Below, piece by piece: positions 10,444-20,020 of a DNA stretch of 64,000 nt (position 1 is its first letter; each line of letters begins with the position of its first letter). The stretch is from Macrothele yani (Eukaryota; Arthropoda; Arachnida; Araneae; Macrothelidae). The translations under genes and the position numbers were made by a program. Where the stretch lies: assembly GCA_039090855.1 (NCBI GenBank), contig CM077011.1, positions 40,629,501-40,693,500 on the forward strand. The letters run 5' to 3'. Below the pieces are notes generated by a model, which did no database searches, was not told the DNA's origin, and saw only the letters and a list, made by a program, of their open reading frames with translations.

Positions 10444-11715
10444 GGTGTGCAAATACGTTTTAAAGCATTTTAAGGCAACGCAACATGTAATTTGAGAGAA
10501 AACAACAATGCCTTTACGAATCAACACATGCGCCGTCATTATCTATCACCTTCCGGCATCGGTCAGCCAGCTGACGGATTCCAGCCATGAAGAATACTTC
10601 GCCGTGTGACGCGATGAAATCGTCAACCCATTTTTGCACTTCGTCACATGTCCGGAACCGTACAGCAGAGAAGCCATGTTGCATAGATCGGAACAAATGA
10701 TAGTCTGAAGGGGCTGTGTCAGGAACATACGCCAGGTGCTCCAAAAATTCCCAGCCAAGCGTCAATAACGTTTCCTTGACCGATTTCGCGACATGTGGCC
10801 CAGCATCGTCATGCAGTAATTTCACGGCACGCAATACTTTGCTTGCGAGTGGACGTTTCCCGACCTATTTCCTGATTCAATCGCAGCACTTGTTCCTTGT
10901 AGCGATAAACAGTAAAAGTTTGATCCTGTTTCATTAGTTCATAATAGAATACAACCTTCATATCCCACCAGATGCACGGCAAAACTTTGTTGGAGTGAAT
11001 ATTGCGTTTCAGTTTTGAAGTCGTTATTTCACCGGGATCTACCCAGTGTTTTTTTGCACTTGAGAATGTCGTATCATATCCATTTTTCATAACCCGTAAC
11101 GATTTTCCACAGGAAAGACTTTCTGTGTTGTTTATTCAACAGATTCAAACACTTCATGACACGCTCATCCTTGTTCCTCTGGCTCAGGTCATGTGGCACC
11201 CATTTTCCTTCCTTTTGAATCTTTGTCATTGCGCGTGAACGATTGGAAATGGTTTTTTGAGTTACCCCCAGTTGTTCAGCTAGTTCTTTTTGCGTTTGAG
11301 ACGAATCTTCATCCAGCAATGCTTGCAGTTCCTCATGTGCAACCTTCTGCGGGGCGCCGCTACGTTCTCGATCGCTGACATCAACATCACCTGCTTTAAA
11401 CCGTCTAAACCAAAACTCACACGTGCGTTTCGATACAATATTCTCCCTCAGAACAGAACAGATCGATGCACATGCTTTTGCAGCACCTTTTTCTTGATGA
11501 AGTTCGTAATGAACGCAGTGTCGAATAAATGCAGTATCGCTTGCTTTCTTTCACCTACCGATGTGCAAGTGCGTTTGGCTGTTGGGCGAACTTCTGCGTC
11601 ACATTTTATACACTGGATCAGTTACGGCCACATGACCACAACGCGGTGGAATGTAGGATGTGTAAATTAGCGGTATACGTCACACAAGAAACGCTTTAAA
11701 ACTTATTTGTACACC
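10444..11715 (-). mobile_element. Mariner C, copy 1 (near full-length)
   Basis: The terminal repeats are GGTGTGCAAATACGTTTTAA on the left and, in reverse complement on the right, GGTGTACAAATAAGTTTTAA. TA duplications lie at 10442-10443 and 11716-11717. The length is 1272 bp. Two other copies lie at 43990-44480 (truncated) and 57200-58474. The element interrupts a degenerate tandem repeat, so the repeat is older. Confidence 0.92.
10514..11570 (-). pseudogene. Mariner C transposase, copy 1, broken
   Basis: On the minus strand the N-terminal region lies near 11330-11560 in degraded form. A frame from 11319 reads LDEDSSQTQKELAEQLGVTQ (second helix-turn-helix), WVPHDLSQRNKDERV (linker typical of mariners) and KIVTGYEKWI, where the usual GDE is changed to GYE, so the first catalytic aspartate is lost. 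A shifted frame (10514-10834) carries LLHDDAGPHVAKSVKETL and PDTAPSDYHLFRSM, the second and third aspartates at D34D spacing, and ends ELADRCRKVIDNDGACVDS-like before the stop at 10514. Frameshifts and the catalytic substitution both make it inactive. Confidence 0.87.
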
Positions 11716-11717
11716 TA

Positions 11718-11900
11718 ATACATTGTGCGAAATAACTAGTGATTGCTGTGTAGAAATTTCGAAAAGCTCAGTCATTGCTTACAAAAGTTATGAAGTACTC
11801 AGTGGTCGATTGGGTATTGATTGTGAAATTCTCTTGTATAAAAGTTATGAACCGCTCATTAGCTGTCGTATAAAAGCTACGAAACGAAACCTAAAAAATT
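11718..11900 (+). repeat. Degenerate short tandem repeat, right part
   Basis: This continues the 9780-10440 array after the mariner. Words such as GTGATTGCTGTGTAGAAATT, AAGCTCAGTCATTGC and AAAAGTTATGAA recur every ~45-50 bp. Confidence 0.55.
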
Positions 11901-11984
11901 ATTTTCACTTAAAAAAAAAAACGTTCTTTAGCTTCAAAAATTAAATTCATGTTTGAGTCTTATAATAGGAGAAATATGATTTTT

Positions 11985-12985
11985 TCCCTTTCGAATTTTG
12001 CATTTAGTTTTTTAGCACGTCATTTGCAAAAAAAGATCGTGCTTACGTTATCACTTTGTCCGTCCGTCTTCCTATTCGACTGTGGACACCACATTTCTGC
12101 AACTACAATATTAATTCTGATTTGAAAACGTCTTTTTGCATTTTCAATCCTGAAATGTGAGAATAATGATCGTTACATCTTGGTTTGTTTTACAATGCAT
12201 AATTTCGCCGCTATAGGACGTAAACGCAGATGATATCGAATTCAAAATACATTTTATTGCAGTTTGTTTTTCAAAAAATGCGCAGAGTTTCCGCTAGGGA
12301 AGTAAAGGTAAATTGCGTTTTCCCGATATCTCTGCTTCTTAAACTTTATGCATTCCTGCATCGGATACAGCTTTTGATGAGAAATGTTTTGCATGTAGTT
12401 TCTAATTTTTGATAATAAACGCTTTTGTCACATGGGGGCGTAATTATTTATTTCTGCTTCTGATGTATTTGCAACAAAATCTGATCTGTTCAAAACAACT
12501 GAAAAAATTATTTCATGGACTCATACCGCTCACCTCGGATTATCATTTCAGAATACCTTCTTTTTTTAAAATATGCACATTTTTTCCGCCAGGATGCGCT
12601 GATGTATATATTATTTTTGTCGATATCTGTGCTTCTAAGAGTCCGGTTCGAAAAATTATTTCTTTGTTGGAGAGCGTTTCCGGTACCAAATATTTCTCAT
12701 ATAATTTCAAACTTTTCTTAATGCAAAAGTGTGCCACTAGAGGGCGTAACTTCACGTTTCTGTTTTCAGCAATATCTGTGGGACCAAAAACCTGATATCA
12801 AAAAAAAAAATCAGTCAGATGCTACTAAATATGAAAATAATTTGTGTTTATGTTCTTCCCAAAGGTAATACACAATTTCTCCGCTAGATAGTCTGAATAT
12901 AGTCATGGTTTAATCTGCTTTCCTCAATATCTATGCTTTTACATGTACGATTTAAAAAATTCTTTCAACACCGGGCGCCATTTAC
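11985..12985 (+). repeat. Dispersed element with ~160-bp units carrying a CTCF-like motif
   Basis: The element opens with TTAGCACGTC, then GATCGTGCTTACGTTATCAC and a GTCCGTC run (12056-12068), then repeated units. Each unit has a CTGCTTCTAA or TCTGCTTCT word, a GATTT or CCGGTTCGAAAAAT word, a TTTTGCAT word and a GC-rich core such as CCACTAGAGGGC (12734-12745) or CCGCTAGGG (near 12291). Related copies are at 34600-35805 (minus) and 43500-43985. Small frames here have no domain likeness. The ends are not resolved; a tandem-bearing Helitron-like element is one reading. Confidence 0.7.
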
Positions 12986-13134
12986 CTTGTTTTCAGGCTA
13001 GTATTAAGGAGTTTTATTGTTCACAGTTCCGTCGCTTGGTGGTGTATTTGTACTTCTGTTTGGAGCTGTATCTTCGCTACTGAAGACCCTATTAAGAAAT
13101 TTTCATTTTCTACTGTATGCCATTTGCTGCAATA

Positions 13135-13825
13135 GAGATGTGGAGCACTATTCTCCCCAGCAAAAAAGTCTTGCTGGCCCAGCACTATGTTGCCGCTGCC
13201 GAACCCACAATAAAATGTTCGGGCGGCCAAACAGAAGGGCCAGCAGTTCAGTCCAACAGTTGGCACCCCATCAGTTGTCATATGCCACAACAGGGCCATC
13301 AGTTATCCATCTCAGGCAGTAGCTGCCACAAGTGGCCCTTCAGCGGCCCTGCAAGCACGTGCCAGAAATGATGGCTAGTGTAATGTGGTCCGCTAGTTTG
13401 CCGGTAGCGGCAGGCGGCAACCACGTGACGTAACTGATGGCTTGCCGAATCTTGTCCGCCAATTTCCCAGTAGTAGCCATAAAAAAAAAATCAAGGACAA
13501 CCGCAGTTTCCCAGAGCTTCAACTTTTTTTTCTCCCCTTACGAAACTTGTGGATGACAAACCTCGCTGGGGAAATTTTCTCAACAAACCGGAAAAACACC
13601 TGTTTGGATCTGGGTGGATACGAACCAGGGTTGTCGGTGGGGAAGGTGAGCTCTCTACCGACCGGACTAATTTGCCACGCACGAGCGTGTTCTTGTAGCT
13701 GCCTGTTTCGTGCGGAATGTGTAATCGAATGGTTCTCTCATTTTACAATATTGCAAAGTATTTTTCATAAAAGTCAGTTTCATATATCTCATAAATTTAT
13801 TTTTTCAACATAACGATAGTTTTTT
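13135..13825 (-). repeat. Inverted copy of the 1-745 repeat
   Basis: This is the reverse complement of most of 1-745: the GGCC-rich body (13150-13420), the AGTTTGCCGGTAGCGGC region, the tRNA-like head (about 13615-13680, minus strand, with GGTTCGTATCC as B-box) and the AT-rich end. Frames at 13017-13813 are shadows of the repeat. Confidence 0.65.
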
Positions 13826-14430
13826 TTACCTTAAGGGAACTTCACTCATTTTCAAGGAGTGTACCAATTTAAAGTCGCTTTCCAAAGTTTTGTACTGCCC
13901 TTGTTGTCTTGAACGGCGATTGTTGAATTAATATATATTTACCCGGGTTCATGCCACATTCTGTTACATTTTTAACGTTGTATCTTTCCTTTCCGTTGTC
14001 CGAAGCTACATTTGTTTTAAATAGGAAAGATATTTTATTTTACTTCTCGTTATTTTTAGGAGCGAATTCCTCCCAGTTTTGTGCATTCAGCCCATGGATG
14101 AGTACATTATATCCACCTAGCGCTGCTTTCTTTTTTTTTTTCCAAATAATTAATAAATTTTGTATGCGTATAATTTTTTTTTCCAACAAACGTTTTTGTA
14201 ATGTTTTTCCAGGACATTTGTTTCAAGCGGTTTAAAATTTTTTCTTGTTATTCACCCACTGCATTCCATGAATTGTTATTAATGGGAATGCAGTGGGTAT
14301 ATTTCATGGCTGTAATCTAGTATTTCATGGCTTATTCTGATGTCTTCGTCGACGTGGAATTTCATTAGGAAATAAATTCGCCTCTCTACATATCGATATT
14401 TTTCTTAACATCCACTAAAATAACAAGATG
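13826..14430. other. AT-rich spacer with a short perfect hairpin
   Basis: No gene is seen. At 14251-14299 ACCCACTGCATTCC and GGAATGCAGTGGGT form perfect 14-bp arms around a ~17-nt loop. A TATTTCATGG word is repeated just after (near 14300-14330). Confidence 0.45.
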
Positions 14431-14745
14431 GCGATAGCGTCGTCTTCAGCTAACTGGTACCATGAGAGACACAACAAGTGTGGCTTCTGCGCATGCACAG
14501 TCCCATTGCTTACACGTGCTGTTGGGGTTGCATTGGTTGCCAGCAACAGGCCACTAGTGGCCTGTTGCTGCATGGCCATCAATGGCTCGCCAATTGATAG
14601 CGATGCTGCAGGGCCATCAATGGCTCGCCAATTGATAGCGCTGCCACCAACGGACCGCTGTGGCAGATTTCAGCCAGCAGTCACCCATCACTGCCAGCTG
14701 GTGGCCAGCAGTTTTCCAGCACTTGTGTTTTTGCTGGGTCTTTAA
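14430..14745 (+). repeat. GGCC/TGGCC-rich repeat with internal direct duplication
   Basis: The composition resembles the body of the 1-745 repeat (ATGGCC, CCAGCAG, GGCCACTAGTGGCC). A ~36-bp block containing ATGGCTCGCCAATTGATAGC occurs twice in direct order (14580-14600 and 14620-14640). The 105-residue frame across it has no recognisable domain. Confidence 0.45.
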
Positions 14746-14989
14746 ATAATTCACAGTTACTCCGGAGCGTTAAAGTCAAAATCTTTTTCCCGCCATCTCT
14801 GCTTCCGGGCGATGTATTTAAAAAGTGGTTTTTCATTAGCATAGCGTTTCCCATGAAGAATATTTTTCGCCTGTTTCCAACTTAAGCCAGAGTTTAGACC
14901 ACTGCGCTATTGAGGCGGCTCATTGCTTTTGTGTCTAAGAAGTTTAAAATCGGGAACTTTGAAATTGACACTGTGAGACATGTATTATA

Positions 14990-16539
14990 CACTGGTGTGC
15001 AAAAATTAAGGACGAAGAGGAGAAATTAGCATAACAGCGGAACGAGCACACAGAACGGACCGAAAGACCACTCAGGAGATAGACTAGGGTCCGGTACGGT
15101 AGGGCATGAGCATATATGCAGCATGACGTAGGGAAGGGGAGTGTCGGAATGGTATAAAGCACACGGGCGGTGTACGCTCAGCAATTCGGTGAAAGCTATT
15201 GCACGGTGTACATCGGTTTGAACGACGTTGAGTTGCTGCCACCGTGTGATATGGCCAACAGGCAATCCAGTAGACAACATTTGATTGACTTTACCGGAGG
15301 TCGCGTCATTGGGAAGTTGGAAGAAGGTCAAAGTGTGACTAGTGTGGCCGAAGAGTTCGGGATCGCTCACAGCATCGTTTCACGAGCTTGGAGAGCATTT
15401 CAAACGACAGGAACAGCTGTCCGAGAGTTTAGCAGTGGTCGTTCAAGAGCAACCACGGAGGCGGACGACCGGTATATTGTCCTACAGGCGACAAGAGACA
15501 GACGGAAGACAGCGAAAGAAATCGGAAGGCACATGCAACAGACAACTGGATGTCCGTTATCGCGTTTTACGTGGCCAGAAGGCTGCACAAAGGTGGTCTA
15601 TTTGCATGACGAGCAGTACGGTGTGTGCTGTTAACGCCTACTCATCGGAGACGGCGGTTTCTGTGGTACCAGGAACACAAGAACTGGACACATCAGAAAT
15701 GCAGTCGAGTTCTCTTTACGGATGAGAGCCGATTTAGTCTGACGAGCGATTCTGGACGTATACACATCTGGAAAGAGCAGGGAACACGCAATCACACCTC
15801 CAACATCATTGAAAGGGACCGGTTTGCAGGTGGCGGAGTTCTTGTTTGGGGAGGTATCATGCTTGGTAGCTGTGCGGACCTTCACATCTTCCAAAGAGGT
15901 TCAGTCACTGGTGTCCGCTATTGTACCGAGGTTCTCCTGCCCCACGTGCGTCTCTTTAGAGGTGCTGTAGGTCCTGAGTACCTCTTCATGACGACAACGC
16001 TACACCGCATCGCACAGTGGCTGTCGCAGAGCTGTTGGAGAGTTAAAATATTCAACGCATGGATTGGCCCGCAAGGTCCCCGGACCTGAATCCAATCGAA
16101 CACTTGTGGAACCTTCTCGGGAGACGCTTGGCAGCACGTCACCAGCCGCCGGCAACGATTCCGCAGCTGCGATTGGCGCTACAAGAGGAATGGGCCGCGA
16201 TGCCTCAACAGCTCCTTGACAACCTCGTCCTCAGCATGGACAGACGTTGTAAATCCTTCAACGCAGTCAGGGGTGATCGTAACCCCTACTAAAGACTGGA
16301 TTTTCTTGGCAGCCGCCTGTCACATGGACGTTTCTGTCTTCTGTCCAGTTGTGCTCGAAGCTACCTTTTCAATAAAGTGCCTTTGTATCCTTTGGATTCC
16401 TTGTTTGGGCAGTTTTGCTCACTTGTACCATATTCTTACATCTTGGGGATCTTATGGTATGATTTGAGTCGATGTGGAGCACTTCTGTACGACGTTACAT
16501 TCGAAAAACTGTCTCGTCCTTAATTTTTGCACCCCAGTG
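14990..16539 (+). mobile_element. Tc1-like family A, copy 1 (full length)
   Basis: The terminal repeats are CACTGGTGTGCAAAAATTAA on the left and, in reverse complement on the right, CACTGGGGTGCAAAAATTAA, followed inward by GGACGA on both sides. TA duplications lie at 14988-14989 and 16540-16541. The length is 1550 bp. A second copy in the opposite orientation is at 35806-37338. Confidence 0.93.
15251..16292 (+). pseudogene. Tc1 family A transposase, copy 1, frameshifted
   Basis: The ATG at 15251 (MANRQSSRQHLIDFTGGRVI) is preferred over the upstream ATG at 15170 because the second copy starts at the same residue. The first frame carries the paired DNA-binding helices (EEGQSVTSVAEEFGIAHSIV) and ends early at 15634. 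A second frame (15625 onward) carries LFTDESRFSLTSD, the first catalytic aspartate, and GGVLVWGGIML. A one-base deletion turns the expected FMDDNATPHR at about 15985 into another frame. The third frame (from 16059) carries WPARSPDLNPIEHLWN with the third catalytic residue (glutamate, DD34E) and ends GDRNPY. At least two frameshifts make it inactive. Confidence 0.92.
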
Positions 16540-16544
16540 TATTT

Positions 16545-16925
16545 ATGTCCTAAGAACTCATCTTGAGCAAAAAGGAACTGTTGGTTTGAAAGCGCATGTA
16601 TTGTAAAAACGAGCTTGTATTTGGAATCTAGTTGAGTCACCTTTGTTGCAAATGACATCATTCGCCGTAGCATGGTTCTATGAGATGCTTGAGTTCGTTT
16701 TGGTCCAAATATAGCCATTTCTCCCGCACAATATTGCATAATTCCCTCAGTGTTGACGGAAGATGACATGAGCGCAGAACAGCTCTTTCCAGCATGTCCA
16801 CGCATTTTCAATGCGATTGAGATCAGGAGACTGTGAAGATCAGGGAAATGATGGAAGTCCTTCTTGTTCTCACTAAACCATTGCTGCATAACTCTGGCAT
16901 GATATGCTATTTCATTGTCATCCAT
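16545..16925 (-). pseudogene. Tc1-like transposase fragment (second and third catalytic residues)
   Basis: The minus strand from 16925 reads MDDNEIAYHARVMQQWFSEN, the second catalytic block of Tc1 transposases. In a shifted frame follow SPDLNRIENVWTCW-like residues (near 16780-16830), the DD34E glutamate block. The N-terminal half is missing. The fragment abuts the end of the Tc1 family A element at 16539 but belongs to another family, judging by the different residues. Confidence 0.75.
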
Positions 16926-17054
16926 AAAGACATTATCACATGCAATAAAATACTATAACGGTGCACTGGGTCTGTTGTAGCACTTTATTATTCTCTGGAT
17001 GTCATCTTTCTTCCACTAGTATGATTGGACCCAGTCCGTACCAACAGAAGATCC

Positions 17055-17296
17055 GTATAGCATGATATTGAGTACGGTAATGATATTGACTACGGCAGTG
17101 ATATTGACTTCTGATATAACTGTGATGTTGACTGCTGATGTAAATGTGATACTGAGTACGGCAGTGATATTGACTGCTGACATAACTGTGATATTGACTA
17201 TGGCAATGATATTGGCTTCTGATATAACTGTGATATTGACTATGGCAGTGATATTGACTTCTGATGCAACTGTGATATTGACTACGCCATACATGT
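17055..17296 (+). repeat. GTGATATTGACT minisatellite, left block
   Basis: Alternating short units GTGATATTGACTACGGCA and GTGATATTGACTTCTGATA recur through this block. It has open frames on both strands (17002-17319, 17062-17301) only because the repeat lacks stops. The same minisatellite resumes at 17949-18140 after an insertion. Confidence 0.85.
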
Positions 17297-17948
17297 TGTA
17301 ACGTATACTCTAGGTTCACTTTCCTTTTGATTTTACTATTTCTGGTTATTTTATTTTACTATGTAAATTATCTTCTTACTGAACGAGATATTTCTCCCGC
17401 TGAATGAGATCTGGCAATGAGTGTAAGTCATGACGTGGTGGTAGCCAGCATAAATAGACGCGTTCAACGATACCTAGGAGAGCGTTTGTTGTTGTATAGA
17501 GAGAGCGTTTGTTTATGTGGAAGAGAGCTTTTTGTTGATGTGCGTAGAGTGAGCTGTTGTTGTACGAGGTGAGCTGTGGTTTATGTGTCAGAGAGCTGTT
17601 GTTGTATAAAGAGATCTTCGTTTATGTGAGAGCGAGAAGTTTACCAAATAAAAGAGTTTTAAGTAAGTACGTCTTTCTCAGTTCATAGTACTGTCAGACC
17701 TCTGTCTGGCTGTTAGGTTTATTTCATTAGTTGTTAATAGTAACAACCAGCATAAGACTTTATTCATCTTAATTACTACTACAACATTACTACCAGTTAT
17801 AAGCTTGTTCATTATTATTACTACATTACTAGCAGGAAAGTTTATTCATGATATAATTAACAAAACAACAACCATTAGAAGAAGATTTAGCTTAGCAGAA
17901 GCATTATATTCATTATAATTAGCTCAGTTAAGAGCTATATTCATTATA
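17297..17948 (+). mobile_element. ~650-bp insertion in the minisatellite, possible solo LTR
   Basis: The minisatellite is interrupted by 652 bp of unrelated sequence. A direct ATGT(T) lies at each junction (17293-17297 and 17949-17953), consistent with a 4-5-bp target duplication. The insert begins TGTAACGTATAC, has a CATAAATAGACGCG promoter-like word near 17450 and AATAAAAGAG near 17646, and contains repeated GTTTGTTGTTGTATAGAG-like words (17485-17620). That would suit a solo LTR, but its end (ATTATA) lacks the usual CA. Confidence 0.45.
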
Positions 17949-18140
17949 ATGTTGACTTCTGATATAAATTGTGATACTGACTACGGCAGTGATATTGATG
18001 ATATAGCTGCTGATATAGCTGTGATACTGACTAAGGCAAATATATTGACGGCTGATACACTGTAAATTTGACTTCTGATATAACTATGGTGTTGACTACT
18101 GATATAACTATTATACTGAGTACGGCAGTGATATTGACTG
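17949..18140 (+). repeat. GTGATATTGACT minisatellite, right block
   Basis: This continues the minisatellite of 17055-17296 (GTTGACTTCTGATATAA, GATACTGACTACGGCAGTGA) in somewhat more diverged form. Confidence 0.8.
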
Positions 18141-18439
18141 TTCTGCTCACAAGGCATGTGGGGTCCACCGCTTAATTATATTGTCGCCACGTTCTCTGCT
18201 GACCAACAGTGCACATTGATGAATAGCGTAATTCATCTGACTCCATCACTTCCTTCCATTACTCTACTGTCCACTCACGGTATTCTCGACCTCACTGTAA
18301 ATGAATTTTTTCTATGTTACGGCTTAGACAAGTGGCTTTTGAACAGGCAGGCGACGTCCAAATCCCAATTTCTTTAACTTCCTACCCATGGTTCGGGTCG
18401 AAATGGGAAGCTTGGCTGAATTCAGTTGCTACACAACGC

Positions 18440-18700
18440 AAGACCTGCTCTTCCATATAATCCTCGTCACAGCACGATGAGCACGCTCTTTAAGCCTATT
18501 TTTCTGATCATGTTTTTGCCTTTTAGGTATGGAAGATCTGTTTATCTTCCAGTCGTTTAACACCTTTGAAGTGGTTACTTTTGAAAAATCAATAATTTCT
18601 TTTGTTTTGTTAATCGTGGCTTTTGCTAGACTTGCGCCTACGATTAAACGTTTCCGAATTCTGATAGATTGTGGGTTTTTTCCATGTTTTCGCGAGTTAC
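18440..18700 (-). pseudogene. Tc1-like transposase N-terminal fragment
   Basis: The minus strand reads RLIVGASLAKATINKTKEII, then DFSKVTTSKVLNDW, then KNRLKERAHRAVTRIIWKS. This resembles the first helix-turn-helix and linker of Tc1-like transposases (the IVGARLAGAS..KTAxLL..SRxTVSKV pattern). There is no catalytic core, so this is a relic. Confidence is moderate because it is short and diverged. Confidence 0.5.
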
Positions 18701-18774
18701 TACAGCCAAATAACATGTACATCTTTATAAAGTGCAAGGTAAAATATCATCAAGCTCATGCAACTTTTGCATTT

Positions 18775-18895
18775 AACGTTTATTCTTTGCGACTGAGTAA
18801 AAACCTAAATTTGCCGGTGGCGAGACTAGAACACACATCCTTCAGTTCAGTAGCCGAATGCTTTCCCAACTGAGCTACACCGACAAAGGATTATC
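18775..18895 (-). repeat. tRNA-headed SINE head, copy 1 (SINE5 family)
   Basis: The minus strand reads GTCGGTGTAGCTCAGTTGGG (A-box TAGCTCAGTTGGGAAAGC), then a CGGCTACTGAACTGAAGG anticodon-arm-like region, then GTTCTAGTCTCGCCACCGGC (B-box and acceptor complement). Diverged relatives sit at 19150-19235 and 40675-40760. The body (CGAAGAACCTAACGGCC, ATTCCAGACGATGTG) occurs at 19030-19130 and 40570-40640. Confidence 0.7.
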
Positions 18896-19029
18896 ACTGT
18901 TAATTGACGTCTTCACATATGCGTCACCTCTGTAGCACGCCACGTATACCCCCCCCCCTCTTTTTTGAGAAACATAAGACCGCAAAATCTGCAGGTTTGG
19001 GGTCCACCACAACTATGCTTAAAGTAGCT

Positions 19030-19240
19030 CAATGTAGAAGAAGAAATTCTCGCTAATTCCAGACGATGTGGAAGGATCAACACGCATTTTTATCGAAGAA
19101 CCTAACGGCCAGAATATCCATTTTTGCGTTCGGGCGGCAATATGGTGAAATAAAAACTTTCCGGTGGCATTAGAATCCGAATCCTTTAGCTCCGGAGTCG
19201 AATGCTTTCGAAATGAAGCAACAACGACAAGGGCTTATCA
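19030..19240 (-). repeat. Diverged SINE5 copy
   Basis: The body is recognisable (AATTCCAGACGATGTGGAAG near 19055, CGAAGAACCTAACGGCCAGA near 19098) and is followed by a degraded tRNA-like head (GAATCCGAATCCTTTAGCTC, CCGGAGTCGAATGCTTTC). It shares its body with 40570-40770. Confidence 0.6.
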
Positions 19241-19359
19241 CTGCTGCTTTCCGTTTTTATATGCACGACATGTTTGGTAAGTATTTCACATATACCCCTC
19301 CCCCATACCTTGGGAAAAGGCTGGGACGGAATCGTAGTTTTCCGCGCGTAGCCTCACTT

Positions 19360-20020
19360 CCCCTAATCAATTTCCCTTGATTTCCGTTTACATTAATGGT
19401 GTTTCCCCGAAATTGCTTTTACCCGAATTCCCATTTCCCCTAATTTCGTTTGCCCTAATCTCGTTTCCCCTAATTTCGTTTGCCCTAATCACGTTTCCCC
19501 TAAATCTCGTTTCCCCTAATTACCGTTTGCCGTAAACACGCTTACCCTAATGGTGTCTCCCCGAAATCGCTTTTACCCGAATTCCCATTTCCCCTAATTT
19601 CGTTTGCCCTAATCTCGTTTCCCCTAATTTCGTTTGCCCTAATCACGTTTCCCCCTAAATCTCGTTTCCCCTAATTACCGTTTGCCGTAAACACGCTTAC
19701 CCTAATGGCGTCTCCCCGAAATCGCTTTTACCCGAATTCCCATTTCCCCTAATTTCGTTTGCCCTAATCTCGTTTCCCCTAATTTTGTTTGCCCTAATCA
19801 CGTTTCCCCCTAAATCTCGTTTCCCCTAATTACCGTTTGCCGTAAACACGCTTACCCTAATGGCGTCTCCCCGAAATCGCTTTTACCCGAATTCCCATTT
19901 TCCCTAATTTCGTTTGCCCTAATCTCGTTTCCCCTATTTCACGTTTACTCGTATCAAATTTTTCCTAATTTGCGTTTACCTTATTTCGCGTTTGCCCTAA
20001 TTCATGTTTGTCCTAATTTT
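19360..20020 (+). repeat. CCCTAAT-type ~15-bp repeat with a 155-bp higher-order period
   Basis: Basic units of ~15-16 bp (CGTTTCCCCTAATTT, CGTTTGCCCTAATC) are organised into a ~155-bp block. The landmark ACCCGAATTC recurs at 19421, 19575, 19730 and 19885. Block copies differ by only a few bases, the last being degenerate. The same family runs in the opposite orientation at 38150-38620. It is not telomeric: units are interrupted and variable. Confidence 0.9.

Noticed and set aside
17002..17319. Asn-Ile-Thr-Val-rich and His/Tyr/Ser-rich frames on both strands
   Set aside because: They arise from the GTGATATTGACT minisatellite, which lacks stops in several frames.
19360..20020. Telomere-like CCCTAA repeats
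   Set aside because: Units are ~15 bp, mixed and embedded in a 155-bp block; there is no run of pure (CCTAA)n or (CCCTAA)n.
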